NCBI GenBank assembly: GCA_019347795.1
Contig: JAHWKS010000510.1
Span: 1-5,043, forward strand
From: Planctomycetota bacterium
Lineage (GTDB): Bacteria > Planctomycetota > Planctomycetia > Pirellulales > Pirellulaceae
Direction: 5' to 3'
DNA: 5,043 bases
How positions within the stretch are numbered: the stretch's first letter is position 1; the number at the start of each line of letters is the position of its first letter. The position numbers and the translations under genes are program-made. Shown here piece after piece: positions 1 through 5,043 of this stretch. Under the pieces are notes generated by a model, which was given only the letters and a program-made list of their open reading frames with translations, did no database searches and was not told the origin of the DNA.

Positions 1-86
1 AGTAGTCCCCAAGAGTGTTTCGAGGCTTCGACATCGCAACACCAAGCCGGCGAACTTTGACGTTGAATTGACCAGTGTAACACCTG

Positions 87-108
87 TAGGCTGCGGGTTT
101 GCAGCCTA
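87..108. repeat. perfect 8-bp inverted repeat (hairpin) downstream of the integrase gene
   Basis: The arms TAGGCTGC (87-94) and GCAGCCTA (101-108) are exact reverse complements around a 6-nt loop. The hairpin lies about 90 nt beyond the integrase stop codon. There is no T-run after it on the minus strand, so a rho-independent terminator for intI is not well supported. The rest of 1-197 holds only minor dyads (GACTT/AAGTC at 122-136, GGCCC/GGGCC at 155-175) and no convincing ORF or tRNA. Confidence 0.5.
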
Positions 109-181
109 GCACGCAGTCGGTGACTTTGCGCAAGTCCCATCGTAGCTGAGCGTTGGCCCAGGCTCAATCAGGGCCCGGCGC

Positions 182-188
182 GTTAGGT
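182..188 (+). other. integron core-site-like heptamer GTTAGGT
   Basis: GTTAGGT fits the GTTRRRY consensus of integron recombination core sites and lies 9 nt beyond the intI stop codon. Read on the minus strand it is ACCTAAC, which fits the RYYYAAC left end of an attC site. A second match, GTTGAAT, is at 62-68. No partner arm completes a folded attC, and the heptamer is short enough to occur by chance (about 0.4 expected in 197 nt on both strands). I regard it as a candidate only. Confidence 0.2.
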
Positions 189-197
189 TGTTTCCGA

Positions 198-1235
198 CTA
201 GCGCTCACGAGGAGGGTCGGGCTGCAGGCGGTCGGCGGGGCTTTGCACGCCGCGGCCGCCGCGGTTCAAAACGTGGGTGTAGATCATGGTCGTGCGCACG
301 TCCTTGTGGCCCAACAGCTCCTGTACCGTGCGGATGTCGTAGCCTGCCAGCAGCAAATGGGTGGCGAAGGAGTGACGAAACGTGTGGCTTGTCACACGCT
401 TGGTCAGGCCCGCCTTCCGCGCTGCCGCAGTGACTGCACGCTGCACCAGGGACTCGTCGAGGTGGTGGCGTCCCTGCTCGCCTGTCGCCGAGTTTCGCCA
501 GCGCCGTTCCTGGGGAAAGACAAACTGCCAGCGCCACTCGCGGTTGGCGTTTGGAAACTTGCGAGCCAGTGCGTGCGGCAAGACGACTCGCCCATAGCCG
601 GCGCCCAGGTCGTCCTGGTGAATCTGTTGCACTTGCCGCAGATGTAGCTTCAGTGGCGCGATGACCGCCTGCGGCAACATCGTGACGCGGTCTTTATCTC
701 CCTTCCCTTCACGGACGGTGATTTCGCCGCGCTGGAAGTCCAGATCCTTGACGCGCAACCGCAGCGCCTCCAGCAGCCGCAAGCCGCCGCCGTAGAGCAA
801 CATCGCCACGAGCCACTTGTCGCCCCGGAGATGCGTCATGACGCGCGTGACTTCATCCGGCGTCAGGACGACGGGCAGGCGTCTGGGACGCTTCGCGCGG
901 ACGACCCCTTTGATTCTGTCCAGAGGCTGCTCCAGCACGTGCTGGTAGAGGAACAGGATTGCGGCAAGGGCCTGGTTCTGCGTGGACGCAGCCACGTGCT
1001 CCTTGACGGCCAGATGGGTGAGGAAGCGATTCGCGGCCTCTTCCGCCAGACGGCTGGGATGCTGGTGGCCGTGAAACTCCAGGTAGCGGCGAATCCAGCC
1101 GACGTACGCTTCCTCCGTGCGGCGGCTGTAGTGACGCACGCGAAGGACTTCGATTATGCGGTCGTAGAGACGCGGCCCGGGCCGGTCGGGATAGAGGCCC
1201 AGGGGCGTACGATCCTGGCGAGCGGCGCTGCTCAT
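198..1235 (-). CDS. intI: integron integrase (tyrosine recombinase, IntI family)
   Basis: A 345-aa site-specific tyrosine recombinase. IntI enzymes insert and excise gene cassettes at attI and attC sites. The N-terminal SAM-like DNA-binding domain spans about residues 20-105 ([17 protein letters not shown] at 35-51 is typical). The catalytic domain spans about 120-325. The catalytic set appears complete: R153 ([13 protein letters not shown]), K178 (REGKGDKDR), H284 and R287 ([13 protein letters not shown]), H310 ([10 protein letters not shown]) and nucleophile Y319 (MIYTHV). The insertion at about 205-245 ([20 protein letters not shown]) is the extra block that separates IntI from XerC/XerD and phage integrases. 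The length matches the family (about 320-345 aa), and I see no frameshift. The ATG at 1235 gives a short extension before the usual IntI start near residue 20. There is no clear Shine-Dalgarno sequence, so the start is less certain than the identity. It reads in the same direction as the two genes on its right and is separated from them by a 361-nt structured leader. Confidence 0.95.
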   Translation of the reverse strand: MSSAARQDRTPLGLYPDRPGPRLYDRIIEVLRVRHYSRRTEEAYVGWIRRYLEFHGHQHPSRLAEEAANRFLTHLAVKEHVAASTQNQALAAILFLYQHVLEQPLDRIKGVVRAKRPRRLPVVLTPDEVTRVMTHLRGDKWLVAMLLYGGGLRLLEALRLRVKDLDFQRGEITVREGKGDKDRVTMLPQAVIAPLKLHLRQVQQIHQDDLGAGYGRVVLPHALARKFPNANREWRWQFVFPQERRWRNSATGEQGRHHLDESLVQRAVTAAARKAGLTKRVTSHTFRHSFATHLLLAGYDIRTVQELLGHKDVRTTMIYTHVLNRGGRGVQSPADRLQPDPPRER

Positions 1236-1328
1236 GCGAGAGGCCCGCTGAAAGATTAGAAACGGAAAGTGTTGTTTATTGCGTCAGCACCTTGCCGCCA
1301 CGATCAATGCGTTTCCCATCAATTGAGG

Positions 1329-1373
1329 AAAATCGGGGGTCTGCGATCGTGCGCGTTTTTCGGCGCGCCCCCC
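1329..1373 (-). terminator. terminator-like fold within the intI leader (weak)
   Basis: Read on the minus strand, a G-run (1373-1369) could pair with CCCCC (1339-1335). Between them, GCGCG (1368-1364) pairs with CGCGC (1355-1351) around an A-rich loop. The C-run is followed by GA and TTTT (1332-1329). The T-tract is short and the outer stem is only 5 bp, so intrinsic termination is uncertain. The G-run also forms part of the 1369-1460 inverted repeat, so the two folds would compete. Confidence 0.2.
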
Positions 1374-1460
1374 TCCTGCGAGAGGGTAGCGCAAAGTTGC
1401 GCTACCCTTCCTTTGGTTCCCGTCGGCGTCCGCTGCGGAGCTTCTTCTCGCAGGTGGGGG
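1369..1460. repeat. long imperfect inverted repeat enclosing a palindrome
   Basis: The left arm CCCCCTCCTGCGAGA (1369-1383) and the right arm TCTCGCAGGTGGGGG (1446-1460) are complementary at 14 of 15 positions (T1374 against T1455 mismatches). The 62 nt between them contain the perfect palindrome at 1383-1408 and a small TCCGC/GCGGA hairpin at 1429-1439. Single-stranded DNA or RNA here could fold into a three-way junction about 92 nt long. The arms lack the GTTRRRY/RYYYAAC ends of an attC. A dispersed palindromic repeat, a small non-autonomous element or a structured RNA leader are all possible. Confidence 0.6.
1383..1408. repeat. perfect 12-bp palindrome with 2-nt centre
   Basis: The arm AGGGTAGCGCAA (1383-1394) is the exact reverse complement of TTGCGCTACCCT (1397-1408), with AG between them. 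As RNA it would form a stable stem of about 10-11 bp with a small AAGT-type loop. The T-rich stretch after it on the plus strand (TCCTTTGG) is poor, so a terminator role is not well supported. It resembles REP-like palindromic units, but only a genome-wide search could show that it is repeated. Confidence 0.7.
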
Positions 1461-1536
1461 CAGGAGACGGCCGCAGCCGATCTTCGGCCGGGCTTGCGGT
1501 CGCGTTCCAACAACCGGTGATCAATCGGGGCGACAT
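1402..1536 (-). CDS. possible 44-codon leader ORF upstream of intI
   Basis: An ATG at 1536 (minus) opens 44 codons, beginning MSPRLITGCWNATASP and ending at TAG (1404-1402). It starts about 30 nt downstream of the likely transcription start of the 1573-1600 promoter. An AAAGG element ends 6 nt before the ATG, which is better than the initiation regions of the large genes here. The peptide is rich in R and P and matches no family I know. The ORF spans the first arm of the long inverted repeat and stops inside the palindrome, an arrangement reminiscent of leader peptides. Short GC-rich ORFs are common by chance, so evidence that it is coding is thin. Confidence 0.15.
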   Translation of the reverse strand: MSPRLITGCWNATASPAEDRLRPSPAPTCEKKLRSGRRREPKEG

Positions 1537-1571
1537 TCGCTGCCTTTCGCCTGGATTTATGAACTGATGAA

Positions 1572-1591
1572 TAGTATACACCGGTATATTA
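1572..1591. promoter_or_regulatory. operator-like dyad overlapping the promoter
   Basis: TAGTATAC (1572-1579) and GTATATTA (1584-1591) are complementary at 7 of 8 positions around ACCG. The dyad covers the -10 box and most of the spacer of the 1573-1600 promoter, where a bound dimeric repressor would block polymerase. The regulator is unknown, and no regulator gene is present in the window. Confidence 0.4.
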
Positions 1592-1600
1592 ATTCGTCAA
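1573..1600 (-). promoter_or_regulatory. sigma70-type promoter reading toward intI
   Basis: On the minus strand, a -35 box TTGACG (1600-1595; 5/6 to consensus) and a -10 box TATACT (1578-1573; 5/6) are separated by 16 nt. The site lies in the most AT-rich part of an otherwise GC-rich window. The stop codon TGA of the upstream gene (1599-1597) is part of the -35 box. Transcription would start near 1566, giving intI a leader of about 330 nt. It is the best promoter match I see in the window. Confidence 0.5.
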
Positions 1601-2604
1601 GCCTGTGGCAAGATTTTTTTTTCGCCCTCGTTTCCCAGCGACGAATTACGATCCCGGACGACCCAAAGCAGGCGCCATCGCGAGGCGGGGATCTCGATGG
1701 TGATTTTTCCTTCCCCCTCGACCGCTTCCAGTTCGCGGCGGGCGGCCGATGCGAGGTTGCGGTGCCACTCCGGCGGGCCGCAGATGACGCCCTCGGACAG
1801 CCAGGCTTCCTCGTCGGCTTCCAGGGTGAGCGGCATGGCCCAATCGCCCAGCTCGCGCCGCTCCGGCTGCGCGTACTCGGGAGCAATCCGCATCGTCGCT
1901 GCCGCTTCTTCCCATCGCCGGCACAGGGCGAGCAGGCTTGCTCGCGTTCCCTCAAACCGCCACGCGAGGGCATCCAGGTGCGCTTCCGCGCGGAAGCCGA
2001 GTCGCCGAGCCGCCGCGGAGGCTTCATCGCGGAGGCGAGCCTCCCGCTGGTGCTCTTCGAGTTCCTCGATTTCTCGCATAAGCCGCGCGAAACGCCGTTC
2101 ATTCTCGCGATGCGGATCGAGCTGGTCCGGGCGACGCTCCCGGCATTGCAGGCGTTTGACAAGGAATGAGCGCACCGCATCCGGCGTCGCCGGCGGATGG
2201 ATCTCGATCGGCCATGTCTCAAAGCCATCCCGCAACACGAACGTCAGGGACTCGTCCTGCTCATCCACGGTAAACCCCTCGACTTGCTCCCGCGGAATCT
2301 CGAACCACTCTCCCGAGGGCGCACGCCACGCGACGCGGTCCGGCGTCAGCCGCACATCCGGCTCCTGACCGACGGCGACGGCGCGCCGCACAAACATCGT
2401 CAGCACCGCGAATACGTAGACGACGAGGCACCACGTTCCCCATGTCCTCGTCTCGGCCGACAGCGCGAGAAAGACGAATACCGGCGCGGCGAGGGTGATC
2501 CAGAGCAGCCCCCGGCCGTCTTCGCCCATCAGCCGCGAGAACGGCCAGGCGGCGTCGCGGGGAACGGGCCACGCGAGTTGATCGGGATCATCCGGCGAAG
2601 TCAC
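1597..2604 (-). CDS. membrane-anchored protein of unknown function with PH-like segment
   Basis: A 335-aa protein I cannot assign to a named family. After a hydrophilic N-terminus come two membrane helices (about 32-49 and 55-72). A beta-rich stretch follows at about 82-150 (DVRLTPDRVAWRAPSGEWFEIPREQVEGF, split here as DVRLTPDRVAW and EWFEIPREQVEGF), resembling bacterial PH-like domains that sit behind a double membrane anchor. A charged probable coiled coil spans about 163-200. The C-terminal region (about 205-335) has many W residues and no known motif. The start is GTG at 2604, three nucleotides after the upstream TAG and in the same reading frame; the next methionine is M26. There is no Shine-Dalgarno sequence, so termination-reinitiation coupling is likely. 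Codons 328-331 contain a run of nine A near the C-terminus, a possible slippage site. The gene is probably co-transcribed with the 216-aa membrane protein upstream. Confidence 0.8.
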   Translation of the reverse strand: MTSPDDPDQLAWPVPRDAAWPFSRLMGEDGRGLLWITLAAPVFVFLALSAETRTWGTWCLVVYVFAVLTMFVRRAVAVGQEPDVRLTPDRVAWRAPSGEWFEIPREQVEGFTVDEQDESLTFVLRDGFETWPIEIHPPATPDAVRSFLVKRLQCRERRPDQLDPHRENERRFARLMREIEELEEHQREARLRDEASAAARRLGFRAEAHLDALAWRFEGTRASLLALCRRWEEAAATMRIAPEYAQPERRELGDWAMPLTLEADEEAWLSEGVICGPPEWHRNLASAARRELEAVEGEGKITIEIPASRWRLLWVVRDRNSSLGNEGEKKILPQA

Positions 2605-2607
2605 AAG

Positions 2608-3258
2608 CTACAGCCGCAGCATCTCGTGGAGGGCGTCGGCCACCGACTCGCCGTCGCGGATCATTACGTATCCGATCAAGCACGCCATCACCGCACTGAA
2701 GAAGAGCAGGCTTCCGCCGTAAGGATTGGGCGAAACGCGAGTTTGCCTCAACTCGCGGGCCAGCGCAATCTGCAACCGGCGCCAGCCGGCGTAACTTTGC
2801 CGCGGTCCAGTGGAGGCCAGTTGCACGTTCCGCATCGCCGGCGACGGCTCCAGGTGGAGCGAAACAGCAAGGTTCGGCAGCGTCAAGCCGGCCCCGGTCC
2901 AGCGGGCCTCTTCGTCCACTGCCTTCGCCGTCTGCTCCAAGATCGGTCGAAGCTGCTCGAAGGTGATGTTGTAGATCACCAGCCGGGGCCGCAGCGTCAA
3001 GGCCAACAGCGACACCGACAGGGCGTAGAGCCCCAACAGCAAGAGCCACACATACGGCCCTAATCGCGAAGCGGCCTGCTCGGGGAGAAACAGCTCCATC
3101 GGCCCCGCCACGACAAACCCGCTGATCGCCGCCCCCAGCGCCGCTACATCCCGGGCGCCGGTGGTCAGAAACGGCCGCGTCGAAAGGTTCACCAGCCCAA
3201 GAAACAGGAAGTAAACCGCCAGCGGACCCAAAGCAATCGTAAGATGTAACGGGTCCAT
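2608..3258 (-). CDS. conserved multi-pass membrane protein of unknown function
   Basis: A 216-aa protein with predicted membrane helices at about 5-24, 38-54, 67-88 and 182-201. A soluble segment of about 90-180 lies between helices three and four (RPRLVIYNITFEQLRP, then a region ending in an R-rich helix). The N-terminus (MDPLHLTIALGPLAVYFLFL, then LVNLSTRPFLTTGARD) and the motif AGPMELFLPE at 51-60 look like a planctomycete-conserved family from memory; I know no function for it. The ATG at 3258 begins directly with the first helix, which supports the start. It is the first gene of a two-gene operon: its TAG is followed by CTT and then the GTG of the next gene in the same frame. The two proteins may act together in the membrane. 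No clear promoter was found in 3259-3330. Confidence 0.85.
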   Translation of the reverse strand: MDPLHLTIALGPLAVYFLFLGLVNLSTRPFLTTGARDVAALGAAISGFVVAGPMELFLPEQAASRLGPYVWLLLLGLYALSVSLLALTLRPRLVIYNITFEQLRPILEQTAKAVDEEARWTGAGLTLPNLAVSLHLEPSPAMRNVQLASTGPRQSYAGWRRLQIALARELRQTRVSPNPYGGSLLFFSAVMACLIGYVMIRDGESVADALHEMLRL

Positions 3259-3526
3259 TGCGACAACGCCGGAAGAATTAAATCGCGAGACAAATGGTGC
3301 GAGATCGGGTTCACCTCGATTCTAGGAGCGGCTTGGAAAGCGGTCAACGCACGCCTCATTCCTTGGTCGAGCCGGGGTGCGGCAGGTCCCATTCTCAAGG
3401 AAGCGGGCAAAGTCGGGCGTCGAAACTCAATTGGAGGACTCCCCTGTCCCCGTCGTTCGCGTGCCGCGGGCGATTGCGGTACATTTGAGAGAGGTCGGCA
3501 CGTCTATTCTCTGATCACAGCGACCT
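3259..3526. other. divergent intergenic region
   Basis: This 268-nt spacer separates the minus-strand membrane operon from the plus-strand FIST gene and must carry promoters for both. I see no convincing -35/-10 pair. The nearest for the FIST gene, TTTGAG (3484-3489) and TATTCT (3505-3510), has only a 15-nt spacer. The small plus-strand ORF at 3294-3488 has no recognisable features and I do not consider it real. Only short dyads (GGAG/CTCC near 3433-3442) occur. Confidence 0.5.
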
Positions 3527-4750
3527 ATGAGTTCTGGTTCGTCCTCCTCCCGCTTTCATTTCGCTTCCGCCCTTTCGACCACGGCGGAGACGGCAACTGC
3601 AGTCGCCGAAGTCTGCCGGACGGCGCGAGAGACGTTGAGCACGGCGCCCGACCTGGCGTTGCTCTTTGTCTCGCACCATCACGCGGAGACGTTCTCGACA
3701 CTGGCGGGCCGGGCGTGCGAGTTGCTGGAAACCGATCGGCTGATCGGCTGCGCGGCGGAGGCGGTGGCCGGCGTGGGGCGCGAGGTCGAAGAGGGACCGG
3801 CGATTTCCCTCTGGCTCGCCTCGCTCCCCGCCGCGCAGGTGCGGCCGATACGGTTGCGCTTCGAACGCACGCCCGAAGGCGGCGCGTTCTTGGGTTGGCC
3901 CGATGCGCTGATGGAGTCCTGGCCCGACGACGCTTCGCTGTTGCTCCTGGCCGATGGGTTTAGCTTTCCCGCCGACGCTCTTCTTCAACGTCTGGGCGAA
4001 GACCGGCCCGGAACGCCCATTGTCGGCGGGATGGCCAGCGGCGGCGCAGGACCGGAGTGCAATCGGCTCTTCCTCGGCGGCGAGTCCCATGCCGACGGCG
4101 CCGTGGCGGTGCTCCTCTCCGGCGGCGTGCGGGTGCGAAGCGTCGTCTCGCAGGGATGCCGGCCGATCGGACGCCACTTCGTCATCACCAAGGCTGAGCG
4201 GAACATCGTGCACCAGTTGGGCGGCCTCCCGGCGATGGAGCGATTTGAAGAGGTGTATCGCGATCTGGCGGTGCGGGAGCGCGAGCTGATCTCCAAGGGG
4301 CTTCACCTCGGGCGGGTCGTGAGCGAGTACCAGGACCGCTTTGAACAAGGCGACTTCCTGGTGCGGAACGTGATCGGCGCCGACCGTGAGAGCGGCGCCA
4401 TGGCGATCGGCGATTGGGTCCGCCCCGGCCAGACCGTGCAGTTCCACGTCCGCGATGCGGAAACCGCCGACGGCGAGCTGCACTACCTCCTCTCGCAGAT
4501 GAAGAAGAAAGCCGCGGCGCCGCAGGCCGCCCTCTTGTTCACGTGCAACGGCCGGGGGACGCGGCTGTTTCCCGAGGCGAATCATGACGCGGCCGCGGTG
4601 CGCCGCACGTTCGGCGACATTCCGCTGGCGGGCTTCTTCGCCCAAGGCGAGATCGGCCCCATCGGCGGCAAGTGTTTTCTGCATGGGCTCACCGCCAGCA
4701 TCGCCTTGTTTGAAGAGGCGAGCGGCGAGACGGATCCTTCCTCGAGTTAG
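3527..4750 (+). CDS. FIST-domain signal-sensing protein (FIST_N + FIST_C)
   Basis: A 407-aa soluble protein with the two-part FIST architecture, a bacterial sensory module thought to bind small ligands; some relatives (NosP) bind heme and sense nitric oxide. FIST_N covers about residues 40-225, with LALLFVSHHHAE near 43-54, the LIGCAAEAVAGVGRE signature at 72-86, and PIVGGMASGG at 164-173. FIST_C covers about 230-395, with FLVRNVIGAD at 277-286, the LLFTCNGRG segment at 336-344, and the diagnostic ending GFFAQGEIGPIGGK / FLHGLTASIALF at 369-395. No transmembrane segment, kinase, GGDEF or methyl-accepting domain is attached, so it would have to work through a partner. An in-frame TGA at 3512 and no other methionine before M129 support ATG 3527 as the start. 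There is no Shine-Dalgarno sequence. The length is normal for a stand-alone FIST protein, and the ligand cannot be read from sequence. Confidence 0.92.
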   Translation: MSSGSSSSRFHFASALSTTAETATAVAEVCRTARETLSTAPDLALLFVSHHHAETFSTLAGRACELLETDRLIGCAAEAVAGVGREVEEGPAISLWLASLPAAQVRPIRLRFERTPEGGAFLGWPDALMESWPDDASLLLLADGFSFPADALLQRLGEDRPGTPIVGGMASGGAGPECNRLFLGGESHADGAVAVLLSGGVRVRSVVSQGCRPIGRHFVITKAERNIVHQLGGLPAMERFEEVYRDLAVRERELISKGLHLGRVVSEYQDRFEQGDFLVRNVIGADRESGAMAIGDWVRPGQTVQFHVRDAETADGELHYLLSQMKKKAAAPQAALLFTCNGRGTRLFPEANHDAAAVRRTFGDIPLAGFFAQGEIGPIGGKCFLHGLTASIALFEEASGETDPSSS

Positions 4751-4762
4751 CGAGCAACTGCC

Positions 4763-5043
4763 ATGAACGCCCGAAGACGCTTTCTCGTTGCGGCGCCGCT
4801 GGTCGTGCTTCTCATCGGCGCGGGGGACTCGCCGGACGGCGGGCGGCTGGCCGATCAAGAAGCGCTGGCGCCGCTGCAAGACCTGGTGGGCCAGTGGCGC
4901 GGCGTGGGCCAGCCGCAGCGCGGCTCCAACCGCGGAGCCTGGATCGAGGAAAGCGACTGGGCCTGGCGGTTCACCGACGACGGCGCCTCGCTCGCCTTTG
5001 AAGCGCCGCGCTCGAAGACGCTTGTCAGCGGCGTCGAGATCGG
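4763..5043 (+). CDS. exported protein of unknown function, N-terminal part (cut by window edge)
   Basis: The first 93 codons are present and the gene continues past the right edge. MNARRRFLVAAPLVVLLIGA is a typical signal peptide: a basic n-region, a hydrophobic core and probable cleavage near residue 20. No lipobox cysteine is present, so it should be periplasmic or secreted rather than a lipoprotein. The mature start contains LQDLVGQWRGVGQPQRGSN at about 38-56, then a W-rich stretch (WIEESDWAWRF). L-x-G-x-W-x-G-x-G at this position recalls the first strand of lipocalin-like or nitrobindin-like barrels, but this is only a resemblance. It starts 12 nt after the FIST stop codon with no intervening terminator, so co-transcription is likely. 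There is no clear Shine-Dalgarno sequence; the ATG is chosen because the signal peptide begins there. Confidence 0.8.
   Translation, partial: MNARRRFLVAAPLVVLLIGAGDSPDGGRLADQEALAPLQDLVGQWRGVGQPQRGSNRGAWIEESDWAWRFTDDGASLAFEAPRSKTLVSGVEI

Larger units (their letters stand above)
1236..1596. other. 361-nt non-coding, inverted-repeat-rich intI leader/attI region
   Basis: This gap lies between the integrase start and the preceding gene's stop. It holds a promoter-like site and operator-like dyad (1572-1600), a possible 44-codon ORF (1402-1536), nested inverted repeats (1369-1460), smaller hairpins (TCCGC/GCGGA at 1429-1439; GCCGA/TCGGC at 1476-1488) and a terminator-like fold (1329-1373). Classical integrons carry attI in this position, but I found no GTTRRRY or RYYYAAC core on either strand. 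The ORFs of about 64-91 codons that cross it have no recognisable family and simply read through the palindromes. The segment around 1555-1625 is clearly more AT-rich than the rest of the window. Confidence 0.6.

Noticed and set aside
75..188. A full attC site from GTGTAAC (75-81) to GTTAGGT (182-188)
   Set aside because: The length would be acceptable, but GTGTAAC violates RYYYAAC at position 3 and the sequences just inside the two ends do not pair.
1..197. tRNA gene or phage-type attachment site beside the integrase
   Set aside because: No T-loop GTTCGA-type motif or cloverleaf-compatible stems were found, and no direct repeat flanks the integrase.
153..647. 164-codon plus-strand ORF opposite the integrase
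   Set aside because: It lies antisense to the catalytic domain of a clear IntI protein and has no recognisable features.
1236..1300. A LexA/SOS box in front of intI
   Set aside because: Neither the CTG-N10-CAG form nor the GAAC-N4-GTTC form is present on either strand near the integrase start or the 1573-1600 promoter.
123..1397. Shared 9-mer ACTTTGCGC at 123-131 (plus) and 1389-1397 (minus), flanking intI as an inverted pair
   Set aside because: The match does not extend further, and a 9-nt match between two segments of a few hundred bases is expected by chance.
1567..2169. 200-codon plus-strand ORF opposite the 335-aa gene
   Set aside because: Antisense shadow; it has no domain or initiation signal, and the opposite strand has the better organised protein.
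2197..3063. 288-codon plus-strand ORF antisense to the two membrane genes
   Set aside because: It spans the junction of two opposite-strand genes that have sensible membrane topology; its own sequence is Q/R/P/H-rich with no motif.
3515..4879. 454-codon ORF on the minus strand covering the FIST gene
   Set aside because: It is entirely antisense to a clear FIST_N/FIST_C protein, has R/H/A/G-biased composition without any recognisable domain, and arises from GC-rich third-position bias.

Overview
The window is GC-rich DNA, most likely from a planctomycete, probably of the Pirellulales type. I infer this from the GC-rich coding style, the near absence of Shine-Dalgarno sequences, and three proteins (the two membrane proteins and the exported protein at the right edge) that look to me like planctomycete-conserved families of unknown function. 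No database search was possible, so the taxonomy is an inference.

Layout. Positions 1-197 are non-coding, with an 8-bp perfect hairpin and one integron-like core heptamer. Positions 198-1235 (minus) encode an intact integron integrase, with all six tyrosine-recombinase catalytic residues and the extra IntI-specific block before the HxxR box. Positions 1236-1596 are a 361-nt non-coding segment, dense in inverted repeats, that lies upstream of intI. At its far end is a good sigma70-type promoter (TTGACG-16-TATACT) reading toward intI. Its -35 box overlaps the stop codon of the preceding gene, and a 20-bp dyad covers its -10 box and much of the spacer. Positions 1597-3258 (minus) hold a tightly packed two-gene membrane-protein operon of unknown function. 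A 268-nt divergent spacer follows. A FIST-domain sensory protein (3527-4750, plus) comes next, and 12 nt after it starts an exported protein cut by the right edge (4763-5043).

How the parts relate. The FIST gene and the secreted protein are probably co-transcribed. The two membrane proteins are probably translationally coupled. The integrase has no recognisable attC array in the window. It is either a cassette-less or solitary integrase, or an 'inverted' integron whose cassettes lie to the left of position 1.

The most unusual part is the intI leader. A promoter with a built-in operator-like dyad is followed by a possible 44-codon leader ORF, a 15-bp outer inverted repeat, a 12-bp inner palindrome and a terminator-like fold. 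One arm of the outer repeat could pair in two mutually exclusive ways, as in an attenuator. That is a hypothesis from reading the sequence, not a demonstrated system.
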